Source: Thermohalobaculum sp039805905 (GTDB lineage: Bacteria; Pseudomonadota; Alphaproteobacteria; Rhodobacterales; Rhodobacteraceae). Taken from it: a stretch of 64,000 nt of DNA. This document shows positions 9,701 through 17,328 of the stretch, in pieces. Location of the stretch: positions 186,001-250,000 of the forward strand of contig JBDIVM010000002.1 of the NCBI GenBank assembly GCA_039805905.1. The letters run 5' to 3'. The translations under genes and the position numbers were made by a program. How positions within the stretch are numbered: position 1 is the first letter of the stretch; each line of letters begins with the position of its first letter. Under the pieces are notes generated by a model. The model had not been told where the DNA came from. It worked only from the letters and a program-made list of their open reading frames with translations, and made no database searches.

Positions 9701-9865
9701 CTGAAGCGACGGCTCGACCCTGGTGACCTTGGCGAGGTAGATGTTCCCCGCTAGCTGGCGCTTGTTGATCGATTCAAAGTCGAAATCCTCGACCTTGTTG
9801 CCGTCAACCACGACCACCCGGGTCTCTTCCGGGTGCGTGGCATCGATGAGCATCTTTCTTGCCAT
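6731..9865 (-). CDS. rne: Ribonuclease E
   Basis: A 1044-residue endoribonuclease that starts most mRNA decay and processes rRNA and tRNA precursors. The start is the ATG of MARKMLIDATHPEETR; the open frame extends further upstream without family similarity. The S1 domain begins at about residue 37 and is interrupted by an acidic, Ala/Pro/Gly-rich insertion from about 85 to 360 before resuming at RRRYKIQDVIKV. The catalytic DNase I-like domain carries the metal-binding aspartates in AIDVNSGRSTRE (about Asp584) and VIDFIDMEDNR (about 628). The zinc-link is CPHCHGRG (686-693). The tail beyond 770 is disordered, with arginine-rich patches that probably bind RNA and acidic or short repetitive stretches that probably assemble the degradosome. 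Confidence 0.97.
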   Translation of the reverse strand: MARKMLIDATHPEETRVVVVDGNKVEDFDFESINKRQLAGNIYLAKVTRVEPSLQAAFVDYGGNRHGFLAFSEIHPDYYQIPVADREALIAEEAAAQERVTSREVADDEAAVSASRGSDQADKGKGRSRRRKRGGHGGERPEMAAGADGTVRGLEVIDLGEGEPDDPTASGAAPETLVPGTGDAVAGDGPDPDDHGEDGATDGTAPKSIAESAGLEDDSVSGEIGTPAKAATEPSAGEAHPVAPAIPERAGETAPIVDAVSAGGSGDDDRTGEGLVAAGSPEDTSGGPGAGERAPDGQQPTENAAPEGADRRRFGRRGRSRDRASPDDDAAAQATGEERPAAEMEQTVESIGDDLREEAAKLRARHRRRYKIQDVIKVRQIMLVQVVREERGNKGAALTTYLSLAGRYCVLMPNTARGGGISRKITSAGDRKRLREITDELDVPQGMGLIVRTAGAERTRAEIKRDYEFLIRQWDQIRELTLKSIAPTLIYEEGSLIKRSIRDLYSKEIDTILVEGDTGYREAKDYMKMLMPSHAKNVQQYAEPIPLFIRYQVESYLNGMFNPVVQLKSGGYIVIGVTEALVAIDVNSGRSTRESSIEETALKTNLEAADEVSRQLRLRDLAGLIVIDFIDMEDNRNNRAVEKRMKDRLKTDRARIQVGRISPFGLMEMSRQRLRPGMLEATTQPCPHCHGRGLIRSDENMALSILREIEEEGVRGRSTEITIAAPVDIANYLINAKRAHLGQIEQRYGISVSLLGDPGLTSPEYRLERSRSSAQRNVPAPARDHAVTAEKAAAAAPDEDADLDADGVTEEVAAEDAPAERDEGRSRRRRGRRGGQRRRHETGAGEPFREATAPATAPAAAPEGGSADGEGRSGRRSRRRRRGRRGDSEPQARHSAAEAGSVPSETPQDAERFIEPMETGPMESGPKDSGPQVPALSERPSAGPGAERDDADQVGWQDLAGSGIEDGPDAAEDRVGEEPAALGSVALGPVALEPVELEPLPAAAAPAEPVTQSGVTPPGVAAQAPDVPAEGPPQPRRRGWWQRG

Positions 9866-10233
9866 ATGCGTGCTGACCGTCCCGCCCGGATCAGTTCCGG
9901 TCGTGATGCGGGGCTGCGGTCTCTTTCCTGCTGTGCGATGCCGCTTCCGGGCGCACAGGCGCCGCGGATGCCGGCGGCCGTTCCGCCGTTCCGGTCCGAC
10001 AGTGCTGTACGTAGAGGCAACATCGCGTTTTCTGTCCGGGCGCCGGGTCGACGGCGCGATGAATACGTCCGTGCGAGGCACGGGTTGCGGGCCTTTTCTC
10101 ATCCGGCCCGGCCGCTCGCGCCTGGCACCAGCGGTGCTCCGGCGAACGGAAACGGATCCGGATGCCTGTGCCGGCGCCGGACCGGGAGCAATCCCATGTC
10201 CGGAAGGAACCGGGCAGACTGGCCCTTTGCCAG

Positions 10234-10262
10234 CATATAGAGAACCGACTTGGGTCTGACAA
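10234..10262 (-). promoter_or_regulatory. Predicted sigma-70 promoter of rne
   Basis: On the minus strand TTGTCA (10257-10262) and TATATG (10234-10239) are separated by exactly 17 bases. This is the best promoter-like match in the 440-base divergent gap 9866-10305. Initiation near 10227 would give rne a leader of about 360 bases, similar to the long leader through which E. coli RNase E controls its own mRNA. The rest of the gap shows no convincing gene, and I could not find an equally good promoter for the amidase. Prediction only. Confidence 0.45.
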
Positions 10263-10305
10263 ACGGAATTTCGCCGACATCGCCAGCGTGATACCGTCGG
10301 CCGCG

Positions 10306-11157
10306 ATGACATGCACAGGGATGCCGGGCACAGGGAAGCCGGGCACAGGTATGCCGGGACGACGAACCAGATGGAGCGCTCTGGCCGCAATGGTGCCGGC
10401 GGCGATGCTCGCCCTCGGTGTCGTGCCGCCGCTCGTGGCTGGCGTGGCGGCGGCCGATGTGGTGGTCGCGATCGATCCAGGCCACGGCGGCATCGATCCG
10501 GGCGCGAGCGCGGGTGGGCTGGTCGAGAAGGACGTCGTGCTCGACTTCGCGCGGCTGCTGGCGCAGAGCATCGAGGATCGGCCCGGGCTTTCCGCCTATC
10601 TCGTCCGCGAAACCGACAGCTTCCTGACCCTGCGCGAGCGCGTCCGGAAGGCGCGCGAGGCCGGAGCCAATCTGCTGATCTCGCTCCATGCGGATACGAC
10701 GGACGAGGGGGTTGCCGAAGGGGCTCACGTCTACACCCTGTCGGCCGAGGCGAGCGACGAGGCGGCGGTAGCTCTGGCCGAGCGCGAGAACCGGGCCGAC
10801 GTGATCGGGGGCATCTCTCTGGCAGGTGAGCCGGATGATCTCGCGGGCCTCCTGGTCGAACTCGCGCGGCGCGGGACCGGAGACGAGGACCGCAAGCTGG
10901 CCGAGGCGCTTGTCGAGGCCATGCGCGGCACTGTTCCGCTGCTTCCCACGGCGCCGCACAGGACCGCGAATTTCCGCATTCTCAAGGCGCCGGAACTGCC
11001 GTCCGTTCTGGTCGAGCTCGGCTACATGAGCAACGACGCCGACCGTGCGCGGCTGCGTTCGCCGGCATGGCGGGCGGGCGCCGCCGAAGCGCTCACACGG
11101 GGAATCGAGCTCTGGGTGGCGCGAGCCAGCCCCGGATTTCTCGCTCCAAAGAGGTAG
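10306..11157 (+). CDS. N-acetylmuramoyl-L-alanine amidase
   Basis: A periplasmic zinc amidase of the Amidase_3 family that cuts the stem peptide from muramic acid. It has about 283 residues from the ATG at 10306; ATGs at 10321 and 10351 are alternatives, and the last gives the most conventional signal peptide (RRTRW then a hydrophobic stretch to GVAAA). Visible zinc and catalytic elements are AIDPGHGGIDPGA, the GLVEKDVVLDFARLL glutamate, LISLHADTTD, and VLVELGYMSND near the C-terminus. No AMIN targeting domain is present, so it is a minimal enzyme. It reads directly toward the PBP1A gene, a common pairing in Alphaproteobacteria. Confidence 0.93.
   Translation: MTCTGMPGTGKPGTGMPGRRTRWSALAAMVPAAMLALGVVPPLVAGVAAADVVVAIDPGHGGIDPGASAGGLVEKDVVLDFARLLAQSIEDRPGLSAYLVRETDSFLTLRERVRKAREAGANLLISLHADTTDEGVAEGAHVYTLSAEASDEAAVALAERENRADVIGGISLAGEPDDLAGLLVELARRGTGDEDRKLAEALVEAMRGTVPLLPTAPHRTANFRILKAPELPSVLVELGYMSNDADRARLRSPAWRAGAAEALTRGIELWVARASPGFLAPKR
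10315..10359 (+). repeat. Three 15-bp tandem repeats at the amidase start
   Basis: Three near-identical units of ACAGGGATGCCGGGC (the second has AAG for ATG, the third GGTATG) lie at 10315-10329, 10330-10344 and 10345-10359. They encode TGMPG-like pentapeptides ahead of the signal peptide. Two of the units carry an in-frame ATG, so the array multiplies possible start codons. Confidence 0.85.
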
Positions 11158-11277
11158 AAACGGCCCCGGAAAGGGCGTAGATGATGCCCCTCATCGCCAT
11201 TCGGTCCGACGGGCGCCCTTGCGGGGGGCGCGCGCCGTCCGCCGGAAGGGCACAGGAACGAGAACGGCTGGGACGGC

Positions 11278-13905
11278 ATGATCCGGTTCATCGGCACCCT
11301 TTTCAGCCTGGCGAGCAACGCGCTGATCTTCGCGGTCGGCGGCATTGCGGCCATGGTGCATATCTATGGCAGGGATCTGCCGAATCACGACGAGCTGGCG
11401 AACTACCAGCCGAAGATGGTCAGCCGCGTCTATTCCGGCGAGGGCGAGCTGATCGCCGAGTTCTACCACGAGAAGCGCATCTTCGTGCCCGGGGACGAGA
11501 TTCCGGCGCTGGTCAAGGACGCCTTCATCTCGGCCGAGGACAAGAACTTCTACTCGCATCCGGGCGTTGATGCGGTCGGCATCGGCAAGGCGCTGACTCG
11601 GTTCGCGATGGCGCGTGCCTCCGGCCAGCCGGCCCGGCTGTCCGGCGCCTCGACCATCACGCAACAGGTGATCAAGAACTTCCTCGTCGGGAACGAGCGG
11701 GCGATCGAGCGCAAGATCAAGGAGGCGATTCTCGCCGTGCGGATCTCGGCCGCGCTGCCGAAGGAGCATGTGCTGGAGCTCTACCTCAACGACATCTTTC
11801 TCGGCCAGAACAGCTACGGCGTGGTCGCCGCGGCGCAGGTCTATTTCGGCAAGACACTTGAGGAGTTGACGCCGGACGAGGCCGCCTATCTCGCGGCGCT
11901 GCCGAAGGCTCCGTCCAGCCTTCATCCGGTGCGCGAGCATGAGCGTGCGGTGGCACGGCGCAACTACGTGCTCGAGGAGATGGCGCAGAACGGCAATCTT
12001 GATCGCGACGAGGCGGAGAAGGCGAAGCAGCGCCCGCTCGAGACGATCATCGGCAAGGAGCGGCCCGAGGTGCTCGCCAATGCGCGGCCGAGCTACTTTA
12101 CCGAGGAGGTCCGCCGCCAGCTGTCCGCCGAGCTTGGCGATGACCAGCTGTTCGAGGGAGGTCTGACGGTCCGGGCCACCATTGAACCCGAGTTGCAGGA
12201 GATCGGCGCACGCGCCCTGCGCCGCGGCCTCGAGCAGTATGACCGGGGCAGGGGTGTCTACCGCGGCCCCTGGGCGCGCATCGAGCAGGTGGCCTCCGGA
12301 CCGACGGCGGGCTGGCGGGACCTTCTGGCGGCCGTCGAGATGCCGCGCGACATCCCCGGCTGGTTCCCCGCCGTGGTGCTCGAGGCCGGCAAGACGACGG
12401 CGCTGGTCGGGATCGAGGGTGCCGGCGGCGACGGCACCGGAAGGCTGAAGCTCGCCGACGAGCAGTGGATCCAGGCGGTCCGGCGCGAGGGCGCCCGGCA
12501 GGGTGCCCCGCGCAGCCCCGCCGATCTCTGGCAGGCCGGAGACGTGATCTTTGTCGCCCGGGGCGAGGCGGCGGACAGCTGGACCATGCGCCAGATTCCC
12601 GAGGTCCAGGGCGCCTTCATGGCGATGGACCCGTTCTCGGGCCGGGTTCTGGCCTTGCAGGGCGGCTTCTCGTTCGAGGAGAGCGTCTTCAACCGGGCGA
12701 CCCAGGCGCTGCGCCAGCCGGGCTCTGCCTTCAAGCCATTCGTCTATGCGGCCGCGCTCGATGCCGGCTATACGCCCGCCACCGTCGTGCTCGATGCCCC
12801 GGTGGTCGTTCGCCAGGAAGGCCAGGAGGACTGGCGGCCGAAGAATTCGTCCGAGAAGTTCTACGGCCCCTCGCCGCTCCGGCTCGGGCTCGAGATGTCA
12901 CGCAACCTGATGACCGTGCGCATCGCCCAGGCGATCGGCATGGACAGGGTTGCCGACTATGCCGAGCGGTTCGGCGTCTACGAGAACATGCCGCATCATC
13001 TGTCCTATGCGCTCGGCGCCGGCGAGACCACGCTCTACAACATGGTCGCCGCCTACGGCATGTTCGCCAATGGCGGCAAGCGGGTGCGCCCGACGGTGGT
13101 CGACCGCGTGCAGGACGGGCGCGGCCAGACGCTGTTCCGCCATGACCCCCGGCTCTGCCAGGGATGCGAGCAGAAGGCATTCAATCCGTCCGGGACACCG
13201 CTCCTGTTCGACCAGCGACCGCAGATCATGGACCCGGTCACTGCCTACCAGCTCGTGTCGATGTTGCAGGGGGTGGTGCTTCGCGGCACGGGTGCGCGCA
13301 CCGTGGGCGATCTCGGCTTCCCGGTTGCCGGCAAGACCGGCACCACCAACGACGCCAAGGACGCTTGGTTCATCGGCTTCACGCCGACGCTCGTCGCCGG
13401 ATGCTACATCGGCTACGACAACCCCCAGCCGATGGGCAGGGGGGCCTATGGCGGGACGCTCTGCGGCCCGGTGTTCCGCGAGTTCATGGTCGAGGCGATG
13501 AAGACCCGCTCTCCGGGCGAGTTCCGCGGGCCGACGCGCGGCGACCTGATCATGGTCAAGATCGACCGCGAGACCGGCGAGCGGCTGCCCGACGACGCCA
13601 TGGGCGCGAATGTGGTCACCGAGATGTTCCTGAATGGCAGCGAGCCCGAACTCTACGGCGAGGTCTCCGCCCTTTCCGGCGACGCCGCGCTGTTCGGCTC
13701 ACTGGACGGGGATCTGCCGCTCGGAATCGACCAGAATGGCGCCCCGGTGTTCGAGCGGGACATGGTCGGGCAGGACACGGGCGGGCAGGACACGGGTGGG
13801 CAGGACACGGGCGGGCAGGACACGGGCGGCGTCGCGCGCCCGCGCACGCCGCAGGCGCCCTCGGGCGGCGGCAGCATCGGGCTCGGGACCGGCGGCCTCT
13901 ATTGA
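11278..13905 (+). CDS. mrcA: Penicillin-binding protein 1A, bifunctional transglycosylase/transpeptidase
   Basis: An 875-residue class A PBP that polymerises and cross-links peptidoglycan. One N-terminal membrane span (about 5-28) anchors it. The glycosyltransferase domain has EDKNFYSHPGVD (87-98), the TITQQVIKNFL segment and KIKEAILAVRI. An OB-like domain about residues 320-430 separates it from the transpeptidase domain, whose motifs are SAFK (in QPGSAFKPF), SRN (LEMSRNLMTV) and KTGTTND. Length fits the family. The C-terminal tail holds four GQDTG repeats from a 15-bp tandem array. It follows the amidase by 120 bases. Confidence 0.97.
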   Translation: MIRFIGTLFSLASNALIFAVGGIAAMVHIYGRDLPNHDELANYQPKMVSRVYSGEGELIAEFYHEKRIFVPGDEIPALVKDAFISAEDKNFYSHPGVDAVGIGKALTRFAMARASGQPARLSGASTITQQVIKNFLVGNERAIERKIKEAILAVRISAALPKEHVLELYLNDIFLGQNSYGVVAAAQVYFGKTLEELTPDEAAYLAALPKAPSSLHPVREHERAVARRNYVLEEMAQNGNLDRDEAEKAKQRPLETIIGKERPEVLANARPSYFTEEVRRQLSAELGDDQLFEGGLTVRATIEPELQEIGARALRRGLEQYDRGRGVYRGPWARIEQVASGPTAGWRDLLAAVEMPRDIPGWFPAVVLEAGKTTALVGIEGAGGDGTGRLKLADEQWIQAVRREGARQGAPRSPADLWQAGDVIFVARGEAADSWTMRQIPEVQGAFMAMDPFSGRVLALQGGFSFEESVFNRATQALRQPGSAFKPFVYAAALDAGYTPATVVLDAPVVVRQEGQEDWRPKNSSEKFYGPSPLRLGLEMSRNLMTVRIAQAIGMDRVADYAERFGVYENMPHHLSYALGAGETTLYNMVAAYGMFANGGKRVRPTVVDRVQDGRGQTLFRHDPRLCQGCEQKAFNPSGTPLLFDQRPQIMDPVTAYQLVSMLQGVVLRGTGARTVGDLGFPVAGKTGTTNDAKDAWFIGFTPTLVAGCYIGYDNPQPMGRGAYGGTLCGPVFREFMVEAMKTRSPGEFRGPTRGDLIMVKIDRETGERLPDDAMGANVVTEMFLNGSEPELYGEVSALSGDAALFGSLDGDLPLGIDQNGAPVFERDMVGQDTGGQDTGGQDTGGQDTGGVARPRTPQAPSGGGSIGLGTGGLY
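13768..13827 (+). repeat. Four 15-bp tandem repeats in the PBP1A tail
   Basis: Four units of GGGCAGGACACGGGC (one base differs in the second) run head to tail at 13768-13782, 13783-13797, 13798-13812 and 13813-13827. They are in frame and encode GQDTG repeats in the periplasmic tail. Because the unit is a multiple of three, copy-number changes would alter tail length without breaking the gene. Confidence 0.95.
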
Positions 13906-14036
13906 CGGTCGCGGCGCGGCCCGATTGCCCTTCGCGGGAGCCCGGGGCCGGTGCGCGGCCCGGTGCGGTCACCGGCTTTACCTCGGTCGGCCGCGTCGCT
14001 ATCTAGGCGCGCAGGTGTGGTGCGACCGAGGATGCC

Positions 14037-15167
14037 ATGAGGGCAGAGACCGAAGCCGTGATCGAAACGATCGGGAAGTCGCTGGGGCTCCTGCGCCAGC
14101 GGCTCGACTGGGATTCGGCCGAGCACCGGCTCGAGGAACTGAATGCCCGCGCCGAGGACCCGAACCTCTGGAACGATCCCGCGCACGCCCAGAAGGTGAT
14201 GCGCGACCGGCAGAAACTCGCCGACGCGGTCGACGGCTACAAGCGTCTTGAATCCGCGCTGCGCGACAATTCCGAGCTGATCGAGCTCGGCGAGGCCGAA
14301 GGCGACGCCGAGGTTGTGGCCGAAGCCGAGGCCGCGCTCGAGCAGCTCCGCGACGAGGCGGCGGCGAAGGAAGTCGAGGCGCTGCTCTCGGGCGAGGTCG
14401 ACGCCAACGACACCTTCCTCGAGATCCATGCCGGGGCGGGGGGAACCGAGAGCTGCGACTGGGCCGCCATGCTCGCCCGCATGTATGTCCGCTGGGCAGA
14501 GGCGCACGGCTACAAGGTCGAGCTGATGGCCGAGACCCCGGGCGAGGAGGCCGGCATCAAGTCCGTCACCTACCAGATCAAGGGCGAGAACGCCTATGGC
14601 TGGCTGAAGACGGAATCGGGTGTCCACCGGCTGGTCCGCATCTCGCCCTATGACAGCCAGGCCCGGCGGCACACCTCGTTCTCCTCGGTCTGGGTCTACC
14701 CGGTGATCGACGACACGATCGAGATCGAGATCCTCGACAAGGACATCCGGCTGGATACCTACCGGTCGTCCGGCGCCGGCGGGCAGCATGTCAACAAGAC
14801 CGACTCGGCGGTGCGCATCACGCATCTGCCGACGGGGATCGTGGTCACGTCATCCGAAAAGTCGCAGCACCAGAACCGCGCGAATGCCTGGGCGGCCCTT
14901 CGGGCTCGCCTCTATGAAATCGAGATGAAGAAGCGGACGCAAGCCATTCAGGACGCGCATGATTCTAAGTCGGAGATCGGCTGGGGTCACCAGATCCGCT
15001 CCTATGTGCTGCAGCCCTACCAGATGGTGAAGGACCTGCGCACCGGGGTCGAGACCTCGGACACCCAGGGCGTGCTCGACGGCAACCTCGACGCCTTCAT
15101 GAGCGCGGCGCTGGCGCAGGAGGTCACCGGCCTCAGCCGCGCCGAGGCGCTGGCCGAGGAAGCCTGA
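14037..15167 (+). CDS. prfB: Peptide chain release factor 2
   Basis: A 376-residue class I release factor that ends translation at UGA and UAA. The GGQ motif (SSGAGGQHVNKTDSAV) contacts the peptidyl transferase centre. The stop-codon recognition tripeptide reads SPY in RISPYDSQARRHTSFSS, instead of the textbook SPF. The frame is continuous from its ATG: the programmed +1 frameshift site found in many bacterial prfB genes is absent, so the usual autoregulation by UGA read-through does not apply. It starts 131 bases after PBP1A and ends six bases before ligA. Confidence 0.97.
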   Translation: MRAETEAVIETIGKSLGLLRQRLDWDSAEHRLEELNARAEDPNLWNDPAHAQKVMRDRQKLADAVDGYKRLESALRDNSELIELGEAEGDAEVVAEAEAALEQLRDEAAAKEVEALLSGEVDANDTFLEIHAGAGGTESCDWAAMLARMYVRWAEAHGYKVELMAETPGEEAGIKSVTYQIKGENAYGWLKTESGVHRLVRISPYDSQARRHTSFSSVWVYPVIDDTIEIEILDKDIRLDTYRSSGAGGQHVNKTDSAVRITHLPTGIVVTSSEKSQHQNRANAWAALRARLYEIEMKKRTQAIQDAHDSKSEIGWGHQIRSYVLQPYQMVKDLRTGVETSDTQGVLDGNLDAFMSAALAQEVTGLSRAEALAEEA

Positions 15168-15173
15168 CTCCGC

Positions 15174-17297
15174 ATGGCCGGGCACAGGGCCGACGCGCTG
15201 AGCCGCGAGGAGGCCGTGGCCGAGATTGCCCGGCTTGCCGCCGAGATCGCACGGCATGACGAGGCGTACTTCGCCAAGGACGCGCCCACCGTCTCGGATG
15301 CCGCGTACGATGCCCTGAAGCGGCGCCTGCTGGCGCTCGAGGAAACCTTCCCCGACCTCGCCCTGCCGGGGAGTCCGACCCGCACCGTCGGCGCCGCCCC
15401 GGCCGAGGGCTTCGGCAAGGTGCGCCACCGGGTGCCGATGCTGTCGCTCGGCAACGCCTTCACCGACGAGGACATCGCGGATTTCGTCGCCCGCATCCGG
15501 CGCTTCCTGAACCTCGGCGCGGAGGAGATCGCCTTTACCTCGGAACCGAAGATCGACGGTCTCTCGCTGTCGCTCCGCTACGAGGGCGGCCGGCTGGTCG
15601 AGGCAGCGACGCGCGGCGATGGCACGGAGGGCGAGAATGTCACCGCAAATGCTTGTACCGTAGGTGATATTCCACACCGGCTGACGGGTAACGCGCCATC
15701 GGTCTTCGAGGTCCGTGGCGAGGTCTATATGCGTCACGAGGACTTTGCCGCGCTGAATGCCGCGCAGGAGGCGAAGGGCGGCAAGGTCTTCGCCAACCCG
15801 CGCAACGCCGCCGCCGGCAGCCTGCGCCAGCTCGACGCCGCGATCACGGCCGAACGCCCGCTGCGCTTCTTCGCCTATGCCTGGGGCGAGGTCTCCGACC
15901 TGCCCGCCGACACCCAGGCGGGCGTCATCGAGGCCCTGCATGGCTGGGGTTTCGTCACCAACCCGCTGCTGCGCCGCTGCGCCTCGGTGGCGGAGCTTCT
16001 CGCGCACTACCACGATATCGAGGAGGACCGCGCCAGCCTCGGCTACGACATCGACGGCATGGTCTACAAGGTTGACCGGCTGGACCTGCAGGAGCGGCTC
16101 GGCTTCGTCTCGCGCGCGCCGCGCTGGGCGATCGCCCACAAGTTCCCGGCCGAGCACGCCTGGACCATCCTCGAGGGCATCGACATCCAGGTCGGCCGCA
16201 CCGGCGCGCTGTCGCCGGTGGCGCGGCTCAGGCCGGTCACGGTCGGTGGCGTGGTGGTCTCGAACGCGACCCTGCACAACGAGGACTATATCGCGGGCCG
16301 GGGCGCCGACGGCCAGCCGATCCGCGAGGGCAGGGACCTCCGCATCGGCGACACCGTCACGGTCTACCGCGCCGGCGACGTGATCCCGAAGGTGCTGGAC
16401 GTCGACCTCGCCCGGCGCCCGAAGGACGCGGTGCCCTATGTCTTCCCGCACACCTGCCCGGCCTGCGGCAGCCCCGCCATCCGCGAGCAGGGCGAGGCCG
16501 TGCGCCGCTGCACCGGCGGCCTGACCTGCCCGGCCCAGGCGGTGGAGCGGCTGAAGCACTTCGTCTCCCGCGCCGCCATGGACATCGAGGGGCTGGGCGC
16601 AAAACAGGTCGAGGCGTTCCACGCCGAGGGGCTGATCGCCGAGCCCGCCGACATCTTCACGCTGGAATCCCGGCAGCAGGACGGCGCGATCGACCTCCAC
16701 CGGCGCGACGGGAAGGGCCGGCCGACCAACGAGAAGTCGGTGCAGAACCTTTTCGCCGCAATCCGCGCGCGCCGCCGGGTCGACCTCGCCCGTTTCATCT
16801 TCGCCCTCGGCATCCGCCATGTGGGCGAGACCACGGCGCGCATGTTCGCGCACCACTATCTGACGTGGGACGCCTTCGCCGCGGCCATGACCGCCGCCGG
16901 CACGGACGAGGCCATGCGCGAGCAGATCGACAGCATCGACGGCGTCGGCACGGTGCTCGCCGACGCCGTGATCGCCTTCTTCGCCGATGCGCACAACCGG
17001 GCGGCGCTCTCGCGGCTGCTGGAGCAGGTGGCGCCGATCGACGCCAAAGCCCCGCAGACAGCGGGCAGCCCGGTCGCCGGCAAGACCGTCGTCTTCACCG
17101 GCACGCTCGAGAAGATGAGCCGGGCCGAGGCAAAGGCCCGCGCCGAGGCGCTCGGCGCCAGGGTCGCCGGATCGGTCTCCGCGAAGACCGACCTCGTGGT
17201 GGCGGGTCCGGGCGCCGGCTCGAAGCTGAAGAAGGCGGCCGAACTCGGCATCGAGACCATCGACGAGGACGGCTGGCTCGCGCTGATCGGCGGTTGA
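15174..17297 (+). CDS. ligA: NAD-dependent DNA ligase
   Basis: A 707-residue essential ligase that seals nicks in replication and repair. Domains in order: the Ia NAD-binding domain (HDEAYFAKDAPTVSDAAYD), the adenylation domain with the AMP-accepting Lys126 in EPKIDGL, the OB fold, a four-cysteine zinc finger (CPACGS followed by CTGGLTC), helix-hairpin-helix repeats (GIRHVGETTARM, IDSIDGVGTVLADA), and a C-terminal BRCT domain (GKTVVFTGTLEKMSRAEAK). Full length. The ATG is six bases after prfB's stop. Confidence 0.98.
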   Translation: MAGHRADALSREEAVAEIARLAAEIARHDEAYFAKDAPTVSDAAYDALKRRLLALEETFPDLALPGSPTRTVGAAPAEGFGKVRHRVPMLSLGNAFTDEDIADFVARIRRFLNLGAEEIAFTSEPKIDGLSLSLRYEGGRLVEAATRGDGTEGENVTANACTVGDIPHRLTGNAPSVFEVRGEVYMRHEDFAALNAAQEAKGGKVFANPRNAAAGSLRQLDAAITAERPLRFFAYAWGEVSDLPADTQAGVIEALHGWGFVTNPLLRRCASVAELLAHYHDIEEDRASLGYDIDGMVYKVDRLDLQERLGFVSRAPRWAIAHKFPAEHAWTILEGIDIQVGRTGALSPVARLRPVTVGGVVVSNATLHNEDYIAGRGADGQPIREGRDLRIGDTVTVYRAGDVIPKVLDVDLARRPKDAVPYVFPHTCPACGSPAIREQGEAVRRCTGGLTCPAQAVERLKHFVSRAAMDIEGLGAKQVEAFHAEGLIAEPADIFTLESRQQDGAIDLHRRDGKGRPTNEKSVQNLFAAIRARRRVDLARFIFALGIRHVGETTARMFAHHYLTWDAFAAAMTAAGTDEAMREQIDSIDGVGTVLADAVIAFFADAHNRAALSRLLEQVAPIDAKAPQTAGSPVAGKTVVFTGTLEKMSRAEAKARAEALGARVAGSVSAKTDLVVAGPGAGSKLKKAAELGIETIDEDGWLALIGG

Positions 17298-17328
17298 ACC
17301 CGGCCGCGTCTCCGCGCATCCTCCCGCC

